From Limimaricola sp027213785 (lineage in GTDB: Bacteria > Pseudomonadota > Alphaproteobacteria > Rhodobacterales > Rhodobacteraceae): a stretch of 64,000 nt of DNA. The position numbers were made by a program, and so were the translations under genes. The stretch spans positions 1,736,001 to 1,800,000 of the forward strand of contig NZ_CP193755.1 in NCBI RefSeq assembly GCF_050847355.1. Reading direction: 5' to 3'. Within the stretch, counting starts at the first letter, position 1. Every line of letters starts with the position of its first letter. The notes under the pieces are model-generated. The model searched no databases. It was not told the DNA's origin and saw only the letters and a list, made by a program, of their open reading frames with translations. Below, piece by piece: positions 15,340-24,324 of the stretch.

Positions 15340-18300
15340 CCCGCCACCGCGATGTCGGCGAAGGGGCCCGGCCCGAACGCCTCCGAGATCTGCGCCACCT
15401 GCACCACGAGCGGCCCGGCCGCGCCGTCGGCCATGCGCATCGCCGCCGTGTAGGCGTAGCCCGGCGCGCCGAGCTCCGCCTCGCGCAGCAACACGCCATT
15501 GGCCGAGATGCGCAGCAGGTAGGCCTCGCGCGCCTCGCCCAGCGGCACCTCGCGCCCCGCCCAGCCATCGCCGCCGATCCGCGCCCGCCGGATCCAAGAG
15601 ATCGCGAGATCGCCGCCGGTTTGCCGCGCCCGCAGATGCACCGGCGCCCAGGGCCTGAGCCCGACGCCCGAAAAGGCCCGCGCCGCGTGCAGCCAGCTCG
15701 GATCGGTCAGCGGCCGCCGCGCCGGGCCATAGCGGTAATGGCGGGTCAGCCCGCGCGCCGCGTCCGGCAGCGCGACTTGGCGCGGCACGCCGTCGAGCAG
15801 CACGACGCGGCTGCCCGCGGGCCAGATGTCGGGCATCACCGCGTCGGTCCCCGCCTGCCCCCTGAGCCGCATCGAGACCTCGAAGACCCCCGGCTCCAGC
15901 GGATCGGCCCGCAGGAATTGCAGCAACTCCCAGTGATCACTCTCGCCATCGCCGATCGCCATGAGGTTGGCCCCCGCCAGCACCGCCGCCCGGCTGGCCC
16001 CGGTCAGCTGCCCCTGCGCCAGCCGCAGCCGCAGCGCCGGGCCGCGATCCCACAGCCCGGCAGGCGCGGCGGCGAGCGGCGTCAATGTCGTGCCGATGGT
16101 GGCGGCCAGGGGCTGCGTCAGGTCGAGCCGGTGATCGGCATCCTCGACGCCCGAGACCAGCGCCACCGCGCCGGGCCATGGCCGCGCCGTGGCCGCGAAA
16201 TGCGGCGCGTGCGGCACCTCCTCCCCGGTGAGCAGCGGCAGGTCGAGGAACACCCCCTCCACCGGCACCGGCGGGACATGGGCGCCGGGGGCCCCGGCCT
16301 CGTCCTCGGCGGGCTGCGGCAGGTAGAGCCCCGGCGCGGTGCGCACCGCCTCGATCGCGGCAAAACGCGTCCGCTCCAGCCGCTCGATCCGCCAGGCGCC
16401 GCCCTCTCCGCCATCCTCGCCCGCGATCTCGACCACATCGCCGGGGCCGAGGCCATGCGCCGAGGGCGGCAACGCGAACTCGGCGCGCTCGCGCCCGAGC
16501 CGCATCTCCGCCAGCCAGCGCGCGGCCATGGCCTGCGCCTCGGCCCGGGTCAGAACCATCGGCAGCTCGGCCGCCTCGACATGGCGCGCCGCGTCGCCCG
16601 GCGGCGCCGCCTCGACGCTGCCCGTGGCCCCGGTTTCGGCCGCGACATAGCCCAGCCGCACCCGGTCGGGCAGCGCCGCGCCGGCCTCGCGCGCGATCTC
16701 CAGAACCGGCATCTCCGGCGACACGCGCACCAGCCCCGCGGGATCGAGCGCGGCGTCCGCCAGCCCGTCGCGGCTGCGGAACACCAGCCGCCCCTCGCGT
16801 TCGACCGCGTCGAAGCCATGCGCCAGCATCAAGGGCTGCAACATCGCCCGCGCGCTCTGCTGGCTCCGGGCGAGATAGCCGCGCACCAGCCCGTGCAACC
16901 GCGAGGTGTCGATCTCGCTCACCCCCGCCTCGGCGCAGATGTCCGCCACCACCGAGGCGAGGTCGCGATGCGCGGTGCGCCCGGTGATCCAGTGGCCGCG
17001 CGCCCAGTTCGCGCCGTCGCTCCAGATCTCCGACAGCCCCGGAAACCAGGGATAGGGCCGCAGGTCCCAGGCCCAGACCAGCATCCGGTCGGTGTCGAGC
17101 ATCGGCGCGCCGTAGATCTCCGAGACCGGGTTCGCCCCCGGATCGGCGAAATGCCGATGCACGGCGCGCAGATACTGCATCTGGATCCGCTCGTCGCGAT
17201 GGCCGCGCGAATGGTAGGGCAGCGCCGATTCGGAGGATTTCGGATCGATGAACTTGTTGGGCTGGTTGCTGCCCCGGTCCACGGCGGCGCAGCCCAGCTC
17301 GGTGAAGCGAATGGGCTTCGATCCCGGCCGCCACGCGGTGGGCTGCGACTGCCGCACCCCGTCGATCCGCTCGTGATGCGGGTTGCCCCACCAGCCCTTG
17401 AGGTCCTTGTAGCGCCAGACCCACGGCTCGCCGTGGCCATCGGTGATCGGCGTGCGGATCTGGGCCACGCGGGCCTCGGGCGAATGGTAGTACCAGTCAT
17501 GGCCCTCGCCGCCCGCGACATTGCCCGCGAGATAGTCGAGATCGTAGATCGAGCGGTGCCGCGCCGCGTCGAGGTGATCGGTGCCGTCGCGCCAGTCCGA
17601 GAGCGGCATGTAGTTGTCGATGCCGATGAAATCGATCTCCGGGTCGGCCCAGAGCGGGTCGAGGTGGAACCGCTTGGTCGCCCCGCCGGGCTGGTGGCCG
17701 TGATATTCGGTCCAGTCGGCGGCGTAGGAGAGCTTCACGTCCCGCCCCAGGATGCCGCGCAGCTCGGCCGCCAGATCGCGCAGCGCCTCCACGGCGGGGT
17801 AGCTGTCGCCCGCCCCCCGGATCGTGGTGAGCGCCACCAGCTCCGAGCCGATGCAGAACGCCTCGACCCCGCCCGCCATGGCGCACAGATGCGCCTGATG
17901 CAGCACGAAGCGCCTGAGCCCCCAATCCTCGGGGCCCTCATAGACCGGCCCGTCCGGCGTGATCGTGAAATCCGAGGCCCGCGCCGCGCCGAAGAAGGCC
18001 GCGACCTCGGCCTCGGCCGCCGCCGTCCGGTCGGTGGTTCCCGGCTGCCCCGGCGCGCGCGCGGTGCTGATCCGGCCGCGCCACGGCAAGGCGGCCTGCT
18101 CGGTCCCGCCCCACGGATCGGGCAGGCCGTTGCCCGGCAGCTGGTCCATCAGGATGAAGGGGTAATAGGTCACCTCCAGCCCGCGCGCCGCCATCGCCCG
18201 GATCGCCCCGATCACCGAGAGGTCCGAGGGCGTGCCGCCATAGACCGGCCGGTCCTCGACGCGCGGCACCGCCATCGCGCCCGCGCGGTCCAGCCCCGAG

Positions 18301-19244
18301 ACCCGCCACGGCATCTCCTCGCCCTCGGTCTCGCGGCGCTCGACCTTGGGGCGGATCGTGCAATGCCCGGCGCGCAGGTCATCGCCGAACCACGACACCA
18401 CCAGCGAGGCGGCGCGGCATTCGGGCAGCTCCTCGACCAGATCGTCGAGCGCGGCCTCGGCGTCGCTCGGCCCCGAGGGCCCGTGCAGGTTGGCGGGCCT
18501 CCGCTCGGCAAAGCCCGAGGCGACATGCACCGGGCTCGTCGCCCGCGCGTATTCGCCGGTGCCGGGGATCACCGCGACGCCGCGCACGAGACGGGCGATG
18601 TCCTCGGCCCGGGCGGGGTCCGACACGTCGGCGGGGCGCAGCACCTCGAAGGAGAACTGCGGCACCCGGTTGCCGAAGCGCGCGAGGTCGAGATCCTCGA
18701 TCACCACATAGGCCAGCCCGCGATAGGCGGGCGCGCGGCCGATGCCCTCGACCGCCTCGATCTTCGCATCCGGCCGCTGGTCCTCGCGGCCCTCGTGCAG
18801 CCGCCACGTGATCTCGTCGCGGCCCAGCTCGACCCCGTCGGCCCAGATCCGCGCCACCCGGCGCACCGGCCCCTCGCAGAGCCCGATGGCGAGGCTCACC
18901 GTATAGGAATACTCGACCACCTCCGGGCGCGGCGCGCCCTTGCCGCCGCCCGAACTGGCGCGGCGCTCTTCGAAATCAGAGGCCCAGATCACCTGCCCGC
19001 CGATCCGCATCCGGCCCCAGAGCCGGGCGATCGGCTCGCCCTCGCCCGCGCCGGTGAGGCGGAACCGGTCGACCCGCCCGGTCTCGACCGGATCGGCCCC
19101 CGATCCCAGGAGCCGCGCGTCGATCGCCCGGCCCAGCGCCGCGCCGCCCGCGCGGCCCAGCACTGCGCCCGACAACCCCATGAGGCTGCCGCCGACGGCG
19201 CCGCCAAGGGCCATCCCCGCCGCTCCGAACACGATGGTCGCCAT
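15336..19244 (-). CDS. GTA baseplate megatron protein (g15, host-specificity-like)
   Basis: A 1302-residue tail-tip protein at the distal end of the GTA particle. It starts with a Gly/Ala-rich hydrophobic stretch (GAAGMALGGAVGGSLMG), then a tail-domain region, the GTA TIM-barrel-like glycohydrolase domain in the middle (around residues 430-700, with WGDPEIDFIGIDNYMPLSDW-like and FTELGCAAVDRG segments), and beta-rich C-terminal domains. Length and order match RcGTA gp15. The ATG at 19244 shares its A with the g14 stop (TGATG). In R. capsulatus this protein forms the base of the tail and is needed for DNA delivery. Confidence 0.93.
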   Translation of the reverse strand: MATIVFGAAGMALGGAVGGSLMGLSGAVLGRAGGAALGRAIDARLLGSGADPVETGRVDRFRLTGAGEGEPIARLWGRMRIGGQVIWASDFEERRASSGGGKGAPRPEVVEYSYTVSLAIGLCEGPVRRVARIWADGVELGRDEITWRLHEGREDQRPDAKIEAVEGIGRAPAYRGLAYVVIEDLDLARFGNRVPQFSFEVLRPADVSDPARAEDIARLVRGVAVIPGTGEYARATSPVHVASGFAERRPANLHGPSGPSDAEAALDDLVEELPECRAASLVVSWFGDDLRAGHCTIRPKVERRETEGEEMPWRVSGLDRAGAMAVPRVEDRPVYGGTPSDLSVIGAIRAMAARGLEVTYYPFILMDQLPGNGLPDPWGGTEQAALPWRGRISTARAPGQPGTTDRTAAAEAEVAAFFGAARASDFTITPDGPVYEGPEDWGLRRFVLHQAHLCAMAGGVEAFCIGSELVALTTIRGAGDSYPAVEALRDLAAELRGILGRDVKLSYAADWTEYHGHQPGGATKRFHLDPLWADPEIDFIGIDNYMPLSDWRDGTDHLDAARHRSIYDLDYLAGNVAGGEGHDWYYHSPEARVAQIRTPITDGHGEPWVWRYKDLKGWWGNPHHERIDGVRQSQPTAWRPGSKPIRFTELGCAAVDRGSNQPNKFIDPKSSESALPYHSRGHRDERIQMQYLRAVHRHFADPGANPVSEIYGAPMLDTDRMLVWAWDLRPYPWFPGLSEIWSDGANWARGHWITGRTAHRDLASVVADICAEAGVSEIDTSRLHGLVRGYLARSQQSARAMLQPLMLAHGFDAVEREGRLVFRSRDGLADAALDPAGLVRVSPEMPVLEIAREAGAALPDRVRLGYVAAETGATGSVEAAPPGDAARHVEAAELPMVLTRAEAQAMAARWLAEMRLGRERAEFALPPSAHGLGPGDVVEIAGEDGGEGGAWRIERLERTRFAAIEAVRTAPGLYLPQPAEDEAGAPGAHVPPVPVEGVFLDLPLLTGEEVPHAPHFAATARPWPGAVALVSGVEDADHRLDLTQPLAATIGTTLTPLAAAPAGLWDRGPALRLRLAQGQLTGASRAAVLAGANLMAIGDGESDHWELLQFLRADPLEPGVFEVSMRLRGQAGTDAVMPDIWPAGSRVVLLDGVPRQVALPDAARGLTRHYRYGPARRPLTDPSWLHAARAFSGVGLRPWAPVHLRARQTGGDLAISWIRRARIGGDGWAGREVPLGEAREAYLLRISANGVLLREAELGAPGYAYTAAMRMADGAAGPLVVQVAQISEAFGPGPFADIAVAG

Positions 19245-19858
19245 CAGCCGATCCTTTCCGTCAATGCGAAACCGGCGGCGATGCGCCGCCGCCATGGCGG
19301 GGTCAGCGGGCTCTCGACCACGCCATGCCCCTCATAGGCGTGGATGAAGCGCGGGGCCTCGGGCGGCCCCGAGAGCAGCCCCAGATGCCGCGCCGCCATC
19401 CCGGCCCGCAGCCGGAACAGCAGCAGGTCGCCGGGCCGGGCCTCGGCGAACGGGATCTCGCGCAGATGCCGCCGCGCCGCGTCGCGCAGCACCTCGCCGC
19501 CCCGCGCCTCGTGGCGCGGATAGGCGGGCACGGGCTCGGGCTCGGCGCCCGCCAGCGCCACCCAGACGCCGCGCACCAGCCCGAGGCAGTCGCAACCCGC
19601 GCCGCGCCGCGCGGCCCCGTGCAGATAGGGCGTGCCGATCCAGAGCCGCGCCGCGGCCACGATCCGGTCGCCCGCCCCCGGCAGCGATCCCGCGCCCGCC
19701 CTTGGCGAGGATTTCTTACGCGCGTTCGGCAGGATTTCCCTGCCTGAACCGGGCAAGACCTCTGCACATGGCGAAACGCCTGCGCCTGCCACTGGCACGC
19801 CTTCCCCGCACGCCTTCGGCACGCCTTCCCCGCACGCCTTCGTAGTGACCCGCCTCAC
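19244..19858 (-). CDS. GTA cell-wall peptidase (g14, NlpC/P60) with N-terminal extension
   Basis: A 204-residue peptidoglycan peptidase expected to open the recipient wall. The NlpC/P60 core (about residues 60-204) begins IVAAARLWIGTPY, has the catalytic Cys in GAGCDCLGLVRG, a RPGDLLLFR strand and the His in RHLGLLSG. RcGTA gp14 is about 150 residues; here some 50 extra residues precede the core and include a perfect tandem KACGEGVP pair. GTG 19858 overlaps the g13 stop (GTGA), like its neighbours; no ATG lies nearer the core, but a later GTG or TTG start is possible. Confidence 0.85.
   Translation of the reverse strand: MRRVTTKACGEGVPKACGEGVPVAGAGVSPCAEVLPGSGREILPNARKKSSPRAGAGSLPGAGDRIVAAARLWIGTPYLHGAARRGAGCDCLGLVRGVWVALAGAEPEPVPAYPRHEARGGEVLRDAARRHLREIPFAEARPGDLLLFRLRAGMAARHLGLLSGPPEAPRFIHAYEGHGVVESPLTPPWRRRIAAGFALTERIG
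19794..19841 (-). repeat. 24-bp perfect tandem repeat inside g14
   Basis: Two identical 24-bp copies, 19794-19817 and 19818-19841, each containing the sub-repeat GAAGGCGTGC twice on the minus strand. In the g14 frame they encode KACGEGVP twice. Such a repeat is absent from the rest of the cluster. Confidence 0.9.
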
Positions 19859-20706
19859 GCGCCGCCCGCCCGTGGCACCGCCATCAGCCAGTCCGCCCCC
19901 GGCAGATGCGGGAAGCCTCGGAAATTCAGGAAATTGTCGAATTTCAGACGACAGGTCTCGCCCCGCTTGTCGCAGCCCGCGACGAGGCGCAGCGCCGTGC
20001 CGGGCGCGAGGTCGGCGCCGACGGGCCGCCACAGGTCGAGGATCCGCGCGCCCGCCTCGATCCGGTCCTCGCGGATCGCCGCCGCGAGCCCGGCGCCGGG
20101 CCCGTCCAGCACCTCGACCCGGCCATGGGCGAACCAGCCCGCCACCGGCCCGTCGGGCCAGTCGAGGCGCAGCCGGGCGCCCTCCGCCGCGCCGAGCGGG
20201 CGCGCCACCGAAACACCGGGCTGGTCGAGATCGACCCCGCAGCGCGCATCGCCGAGGCAGGCGTCGCAGCGCGGCTGGTAGACCCGGCCCAGCGGTTGGT
20301 TCAGCAGGTCCGAGAGCCCGCGCAGCTCGGCCCGGAACAGCGTGCCGTCGCGGCGGATCTCGCCCAGGCGCCCCCGGAACTCCAGCAGCCGCTGCTCGGG
20401 CGCCGCCCAGTTGACCCGCCAGAGCCGCAGCTCGGCCCCGTCGAGCCGGCCTTCGGCGATCTCGGCCTCGGTGATCCCCGCATCCGAGATCGCGCCCAGC
20501 GCCTCGCCGGTATCGGCCGCGAGCCCCGCGCCCTGCACCAGCGCGCTGGCGCTCATCCCCGTCTCGGGGCGGAACGCGATGCCCTCGAAGGACAGCGCCC
20601 GGTCGTGATCGGTAAAGCCGCGCTCCAGCCCGTCGGCGCGCCTGAGCGCCCAGGCGCGGCAGAGCGTCGTCACCCCGCTCGCGAGATGGCCCTCGAGCCC
20701 GCTCAC
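19855..20706 (-). CDS. GTA baseplate hub protein (g13, DUF2163)
   Basis: A 283-residue hub protein joining the tail tube to the megatron. It carries the DUF2163 features FTDHDRALSFEGIAF near residue 40 and a C-terminal cysteine set, CDACLGDARCGVD and GCDKRGETC, followed by FDNFLNFRGFPHLPG. In the RcGTA structure the hub holds an iron-sulfur cluster, and these cysteines are conserved for it. The start is GTG 20706 overlapping the g12 stop as GTGA. Neighbours g12 and g14 confirm the assignment. Confidence 0.92.
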   Translation of the reverse strand: MSGLEGHLASGVTTLCRAWALRRADGLERGFTDHDRALSFEGIAFRPETGMSASALVQGAGLAADTGEALGAISDAGITEAEIAEGRLDGAELRLWRVNWAAPEQRLLEFRGRLGEIRRDGTLFRAELRGLSDLLNQPLGRVYQPRCDACLGDARCGVDLDQPGVSVARPLGAAEGARLRLDWPDGPVAGWFAHGRVEVLDGPGAGLAAAIREDRIEAGARILDLWRPVGADLAPGTALRLVAGCDKRGETCRLKFDNFLNFRGFPHLPGADWLMAVPRAGGA

Positions 20707-21335
20707 AGCCGGATCTCCACCACCGGGATCTCCGGCACCGTCCCGGCCCGGAACCCCGCGACCGATCCCGACAGCGTCTCGGTGTCGAACCGCGCCGGCA
20801 CGTCGAACTCGAACCCGGCGGTGACGATCTCGCCCATGGCGGGCGGCACCGCGAAGCGCACCAGCCCCGTGGCGTGATCCACCTCGACCCCCTCGCCCGG
20901 GCCGATCTCGTCGCCGCCCACCGCGACCCGGACGCTGCCCGCGATCGGCTTGGCGATGGGGCGCAGATAGGGGCTCGGGCCGTCGCCATAGCGCTTGACC
21001 AGCTGGAACGCCGTCGTGGTGTCGTCGCCGAAGCCGATCTGCTGGTCGAGCGGTTCGACCGGCCGCGCCGCCGGGGCCGAGCGGAAGTCGAGCCAATCCT
21101 TCCAGCGAAACCCGAAGAGCGGGCCGCGCCGCGCCTCGAAGAAGCCCATCACCGTCTCGACATCCTCGAGCGCGCGCAGCCCAAGCCCGGCATCGTAGCG
21201 CCGCCGCGCATGCGCCCAGGGGCTGTTGCGCTCCTCGAAACCATTGGCGAGGGTGACGATCTCGCAGCGCCGCTCCGGCCCGCCGAAGGCACCGAAGCTC
21301 AGCGCCACGGGAAATCTCACATCGTGGAACCCCAT
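20703..21335 (-). CDS. GTA distal tail protein (g12, DUF2460)
   Basis: A 210-residue distal tail protein with the DUF2460 pattern: FHDVRFPVALSFGA at the start, RRYDAGLGLRALEDVETVM, GFRWKDWLDFRS in the middle and a beta-sandwich C-terminus. It forms the ring between the tail tube and the hub in RcGTA. ATG 21335 has GAGGGAGGCG upstream; it follows g11 by 11 bp. Its end overlaps g13 by four bases. Confidence 0.92.
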   Translation of the reverse strand: MGFHDVRFPVALSFGAFGGPERRCEIVTLANGFEERNSPWAHARRRYDAGLGLRALEDVETVMGFFEARRGPLFGFRWKDWLDFRSAPAARPVEPLDQQIGFGDDTTTAFQLVKRYGDGPSPYLRPIAKPIAGSVRVAVGGDEIGPGEGVEVDHATGLVRFAVPPAMGEIVTAGFEFDVPARFDTETLSGSVAGFRAGTVPEIPVVEIRL

Positions 21336-21346
21336 ATTCGCCTCCC

Positions 21347-21991
21347 TCACCTGTCGCGGCGGCCGCGATCGACCGCGCGGGCGATCTGCGCCGCCACCTG
21401 CCCGCGCGAGCGGCGGAACCCCTCGATGTCGGGCGTGGATATGTTGACCGTGACCTGCGCCGCGCCGCCGCCGCCGCCGCCGCCCGCGGCGACGCCGAGC
21501 CGGCCGTCGGCGCCGCGCGCCAGCGGCAGGATCGCCTCCGGCCCCGCCTCGCCCATCAGCCCGGCGCCGCCGCGCATCGGAAAGGCCACCGGCCCCGAGA
21601 CCACGCCGCCACGGGCGAATGGCGTGACCCGCCCGCCCGCGAAGGCACCGCCCTCGGCGAAGGGCATCAGCCCCGCCACCAGCCCGTTCACCCCCTGCGC
21701 CAGCATCCCGCCGAGCCGGTCGGTCACGGGCCGCATCGCGTTGCCGTAGACGGTGCCCGACATGCTCCCCGCCAGCCCCTTGAGCGCGCCGCCGACCGAG
21801 CGGCCCTCGAACAGCACGCCGTCGATGGCGCGGCGGATGCCGCCGGAAATGCCGCGCTCCAGCCGGCCGAGATCGCGCGTCGTCTCGCTCAGCCCGGCGC
21901 GCATCCGCTCCAGCTCGCGCGAGAAGCTCTCGGCGACGCCGCCCGCCTCCTCCATGGCGCGTTCCAGCGCCTCGAACTCGTCCTCGGTCAT
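21347..21991 (-). CDS. GTA tape measure protein (g11)
   Basis: A 214-residue helical protein that sets tail length and is ejected during delivery. The N-terminal half is a charged coiled coil (DEFEALERAMEEAGGVAESF), the middle is Gly/Ala-rich with LARGADGR and ILPLARG segments, and the C-terminus is an Arg-rich helix (RSRGQVAAQIARAVDRGRR). It is very short for a tape measure, as in RcGTA, whose tail is about 50 nm. A poly-Gly run (GGGGGGG) lies near residue 175. Its start overlaps g10.1 by ATGA. Confidence 0.9.
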   Translation of the reverse strand: MTEDEFEALERAMEEAGGVAESFSRELERMRAGLSETTRDLGRLERGISGGIRRAIDGVLFEGRSVGGALKGLAGSMSGTVYGNAMRPVTDRLGGMLAQGVNGLVAGLMPFAEGGAFAGGRVTPFARGGVVSGPVAFPMRGGAGLMGEAGPEAILPLARGADGRLGVAAGGGGGGGAAQVTVNISTPDIEGFRRSRGQVAAQIARAVDRGRRDR

Positions 21992-22173
21992 GTCCTCTCC
22001 CCGTCAGGATGCTCGCGGCACAGCGCCTCGAAGCGGGCCCGGTCCATCGGCGCGGGCCCGGGCGGGCCCAGCATCAGCCGCAGCTCGGCCGGGGTCAGCG
22101 CCCAGAACTCGGACGGCCTGAGCCCGAGCCCGCCGATCCCCGCCCGCATCATCGCCGCCCAGTCGAGCCGCAT
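21988..22173 (-). CDS. GTA tail assembly chaperone (g10.1, TIGR02216-like)
   Basis: A 61-residue protein that starts MRLDWAAMMRAGIGGLGLRP and holds the WALTPAELRLMLG segment typical of the small phage tail assembly chaperone family found between g10 and g11. It is overlapped by one base with g10 (TGATG) and four with g11. In tailed phages such proteins hold the tape measure before tube assembly. The size is normal for the family. Confidence 0.85.
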   Translation of the reverse strand: MRLDWAAMMRAGIGGLGLRPSEFWALTPAELRLMLGPPGPAPMDRARFEALCREHPDGERT

Positions 22174-22487
22174 CAGCCGATCTCCCCGAAGGCGCGCGCC
22201 ACCAAGAGCGCGGCAAGGCGCGCCGCCTCGACCGGCCCGCCCTCGATCTCGGCCGCCACCAGATCGGCGGCCCGGCCGGGCCAGCCGCCGCCCCGGAGCC
22301 CCGCGACGATCAGCGCCATGACGTCGCGCGCCGACACCGCGCCGCCTTCGAGCCGCGCCACCAGCGCCGCGATGCTGTCGGCACCGAGGCTCTCCTCCAG
22401 CTCGGCCAGCGCGCCGAGGCTCAGCTTCATGACATGGCGCCGCCCGTCGAGGATCAGCGCCACCTCGCCGGCGCGCGGATTGGCCAT
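22173..22487 (-). CDS. GTA protein g10 (gene transfer agent family, tail chaperone-like)
   Basis: A 104-residue protein placed between the major tail protein and g10.1, as in RcGTA. It begins MANPRAGEVALILDGRRHVM, followed by SLGALAELEESLG and a helical C-terminus. The beta-hairpin plus helices resemble phage tail assembly chaperones. One-base overlaps (TGATG) on both sides couple it to g9 and g10.1. It is probably not in the mature particle. Confidence 0.86.
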   Translation of the reverse strand: MANPRAGEVALILDGRRHVMKLSLGALAELEESLGADSIAALVARLEGGAVSARDVMALIVAGLRGGGWPGRAADLVAAEIEGGPVEAARLAALLVARAFGEIG

Positions 22488-22900
22488 CAGGGCGCCGCCT
22501 CGAAGGCGAGCGGCCCGGCCGAGACCAGCGCGATCTCGAAGCTGGCCTCGCCGTCATGGCTGCCGGCATAGTCGATCGAGGCGATCTGGAACGGCCCGGT
22601 CATGGTGCCGAAACCGGGGATCACCAGCTGGAAATCCGGCGTCTCGCCCGCGAAGAAGATTGCCCGCGCCCGGGCGTCGGTCGAGGCGTCGCGGAACACG
22701 CCCGAGCCCGCCACGGCGGCCGAGCGCATGCCGGCACCGCCCAGAAGCTCGCGCCAGCCCTCGCTGCCCAGATGGGTGATGTCGACGCTCTGCGCGTTGA
22801 GCGTGAGCCGCGTCGCGCGCAGCCCTGCCATGGTCTCGAACAGCCCGTCGCCGGTCATGTCGATCTTGAGCAGGAGATCCCTGCCGTTCTGAGCCGCCAT
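22487..22900 (-). CDS. GTA major tail tube protein (g9)
   Basis: A 137-residue tail tube protein of the TP901-1-like family. It begins MAAQNGRDLLLKIDMTGDG and includes TRLTLNAQSVDITHLGSEGWRE and FQIASIDYAGSHDGEASF, the strands that form the tube barrel. GGAGGGCC-like sequence lies before the ATG at 22900. It lies 24 bp after g8, one of the few genes here not overlapping its upstream neighbour, which may allow stronger independent initiation. Confidence 0.93.
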   Translation of the reverse strand: MAAQNGRDLLLKIDMTGDGLFETMAGLRATRLTLNAQSVDITHLGSEGWRELLGGAGMRSAAVAGSGVFRDASTDARARAIFFAGETPDFQLVIPGFGTMTGPFQIASIDYAGSHDGEASFEIALVSAGPLAFEAAP

Positions 22901-22924
22901 CCTCTGGCCCTCCCTCGCTTGTGT

Positions 22925-23335
22925 TCAGATGTCCTCGCTGCGTGCGCGGAACACCAGGTCGATGCGCCGCGCCTCGCCGCTGCCGATCCGCTTGGCCCGG
23001 GCGCGCAGGAACCACAGCCCCACCAGCCGCCCGCGATCCAGCGCGGGCGCGGTGCCCGCCAGCGCGTCGCAGATCGCCGCCGCCGCCAGCTTGGCGCTTC
23101 GGAACCCGGCCGCGTCGCTGACCACGCTCACCGTGATGTCGTGCAGCGCCCCCGCCGCCGTGCCGTCGGAGCGGTCGCGCGCCGTTTCGGGGCCGAGCAC
23201 CGCGTAGAGCGGCGGCAGCGGCCCGGCGGGCAACGCGTCGTAGATCGCGGCGCCCAGCAGGTCGGCCAGGGGCGGATGCGCCGCCAGCCGCGCATGGATC
23301 GCGGCTTGCAGCGCCGCCGAGACCGCGTAGCTCAT
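22925..23335 (-). CDS. GTA tail terminator (g8, DUF3168)
   Basis: A 136-residue DUF3168 protein that caps the tail tube on the head side. It begins MSYAVSAALQAAIHARLAAH and contains LPPLYAVLGP, TVSVVSDAAGFRSAKLAAAAI and LWFLRARAKRIGSGEARRID. ATG 23335 overlaps the g7 stop (ATGA), so an in-frame ATG 27 bp upstream is not needed. Neighbours and length match RcGTA g8. Confidence 0.92.
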   Translation of the reverse strand: MSYAVSAALQAAIHARLAAHPPLADLLGAAIYDALPAGPLPPLYAVLGPETARDRSDGTAAGALHDITVSVVSDAAGFRSAKLAAAAICDALAGTAPALDRGRLVGLWFLRARAKRIGSGEARRIDLVFRARSEDI

Positions 23336-23670
23336 CGCGCCACCTCCTCTTCGGCCTCGCACAGGAGATAGCGCCCCTCGGCGTCGAGCTCGCGCACCGC
23401 GCGGATCGCGAAGATCCGCGCCCCCTCGCGAAAGCGCTGCTCGGGCGCCGGGCGCATCGTCGAGCCCGGCGGCGCGGCGCGGGTGACGATGCGCAGCCTG
23501 ACCCGGCTCAGCGCCGCGCCCATGCCGTCGAGATCGCGCCCGGAACGGGCCTCGACCGAGGCCCAGAGCGTGCCCAGCGCGGTCCAGCCACGCTCGAACC
23601 CGCCAGCGCCGTCGGGGGCGCGCCGGGGCGCTTCGAGCAGGAGTGCCCGGTTCAGCCGCACCGGCCTCAT
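23332..23670 (-). CDS. GTA head-tail stopper (g7, head closure protein)
   Basis: A 112-residue SPP1-gp16-like head closure protein. It begins with MRPVRLNRALLLEAPRRAPDGAGGF and has GRDLDGMGAALSRVRLRI and FAIRAVRELDAEGRYLLCEAEEE, the short beta-barrel strands of this family. It overlaps g6 by four bases and g8 by four bases. Confidence 0.91.
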   Translation of the reverse strand: MRPVRLNRALLLEAPRRAPDGAGGFERGWTALGTLWASVEARSGRDLDGMGAALSRVRLRIVTRAAPPGSTMRPAPEQRFREGARIFAIRAVRELDAEGRYLLCEAEEEVAR

Positions 23671-24266
23671 GCTCCGCCCCCCGCCGAAAGCCGCAGCGCC
23701 CGGAACCGCTCGGTCAGCGCGGTGACGCCGAACGGCATGCAGCCCGGACCGAGCGCGGTGTCATGCCGGTATTCGTGGTAATGCGCCGCCAGCATCATCA
23801 CCGCCTGCGCCAGATCGGCGGGGATCTCGGACCAATGCGCCCCGTAACCCGCCTCGAAGCCGATGCGCGCGGTGCCGCCCTGCGGTATGCCCGGCCAGCC
23901 CGCCGCGACGGGCAGGAGATGCGGCCGCTGGTCGTCCATTACCGCCTGCCAGCGCTCGGGGGCGACGGCCACGGCCACGCCCTGCGCGTCGACGATCTCG
24001 AACGCCGTCACCGCGCGCAGCGGCGCCACCGACAGCGCCAGCCGCCGCGCGTCGCGCCAGCGCCCGACCTCCAGCACGAAGCCGCGCGCCAGCAGCACCT
24101 TGCCGGTGCGGCCCTCGATCGCGGCGATCGCCGCGCGCAGGAACCCCGCCAGCGCCGCGTCCTGCAACCCGGCCTCGGCAAAGCCGGTGCCGATCCGCAG
24201 ATGCGCGCGAAAGCCCTCGACCGGCAGCGCCGCCTCGGGCACAGCGCCCGTCTCGATCAGTCTCAT
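23667..24266 (-). CDS. GTA head-tail adaptor (g6)
   Basis: A 199-residue connector protein that binds the portal. It starts MRLIETGAVPEAALPVEGF, contains FLRAAIAAIEGRTGKVLLARGF and ends with a domain including LAQAVMMLAAHYHEYRHD, the pattern of phage gp6-like adaptors. ATG 24266 has GAAAGGACGGG upstream and is preferred to an ATG 27 bp earlier. A strong stem-loop separates it from the capsid gene. Confidence 0.9.
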   Translation of the reverse strand: MRLIETGAVPEAALPVEGFRAHLRIGTGFAEAGLQDAALAGFLRAAIAAIEGRTGKVLLARGFVLEVGRWRDARRLALSVAPLRAVTAFEIVDAQGVAVAVAPERWQAVMDDQRPHLLPVAAGWPGIPQGGTARIGFEAGYGAHWSEIPADLAQAVMMLAAHYHEYRHDTALGPGCMPFGVTALTERFRALRLSAGGGA

Positions 24267-24296
24267 CACCCGTCCTTTCGCGGTCGCAGCCATGAT

Positions 24297-24324
24297 GCCG
24301 GGCCGCGTCGTCGCGCGGCCCGGC
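24297..24324 (-). terminator. Stem-loop directly after the major capsid gene
   Basis: GCCGGGCCGCG at 24297-24307 pairs perfectly with CGCGGCCCGGC at 24314-24324. It begins 9 bp after the capsid stop and lacks a T-run, so partial termination or protection of capsid mRNA is more likely than a full stop. Confidence 0.6.

Noticed and set aside
15078..19337. A 1419-codon plus-strand open frame opposite GTA g15
   Set aside because: Arg/Pro/His-rich shadow of g15; the minus frame carries the GTA TIM-barrel domain and correct overlaps.
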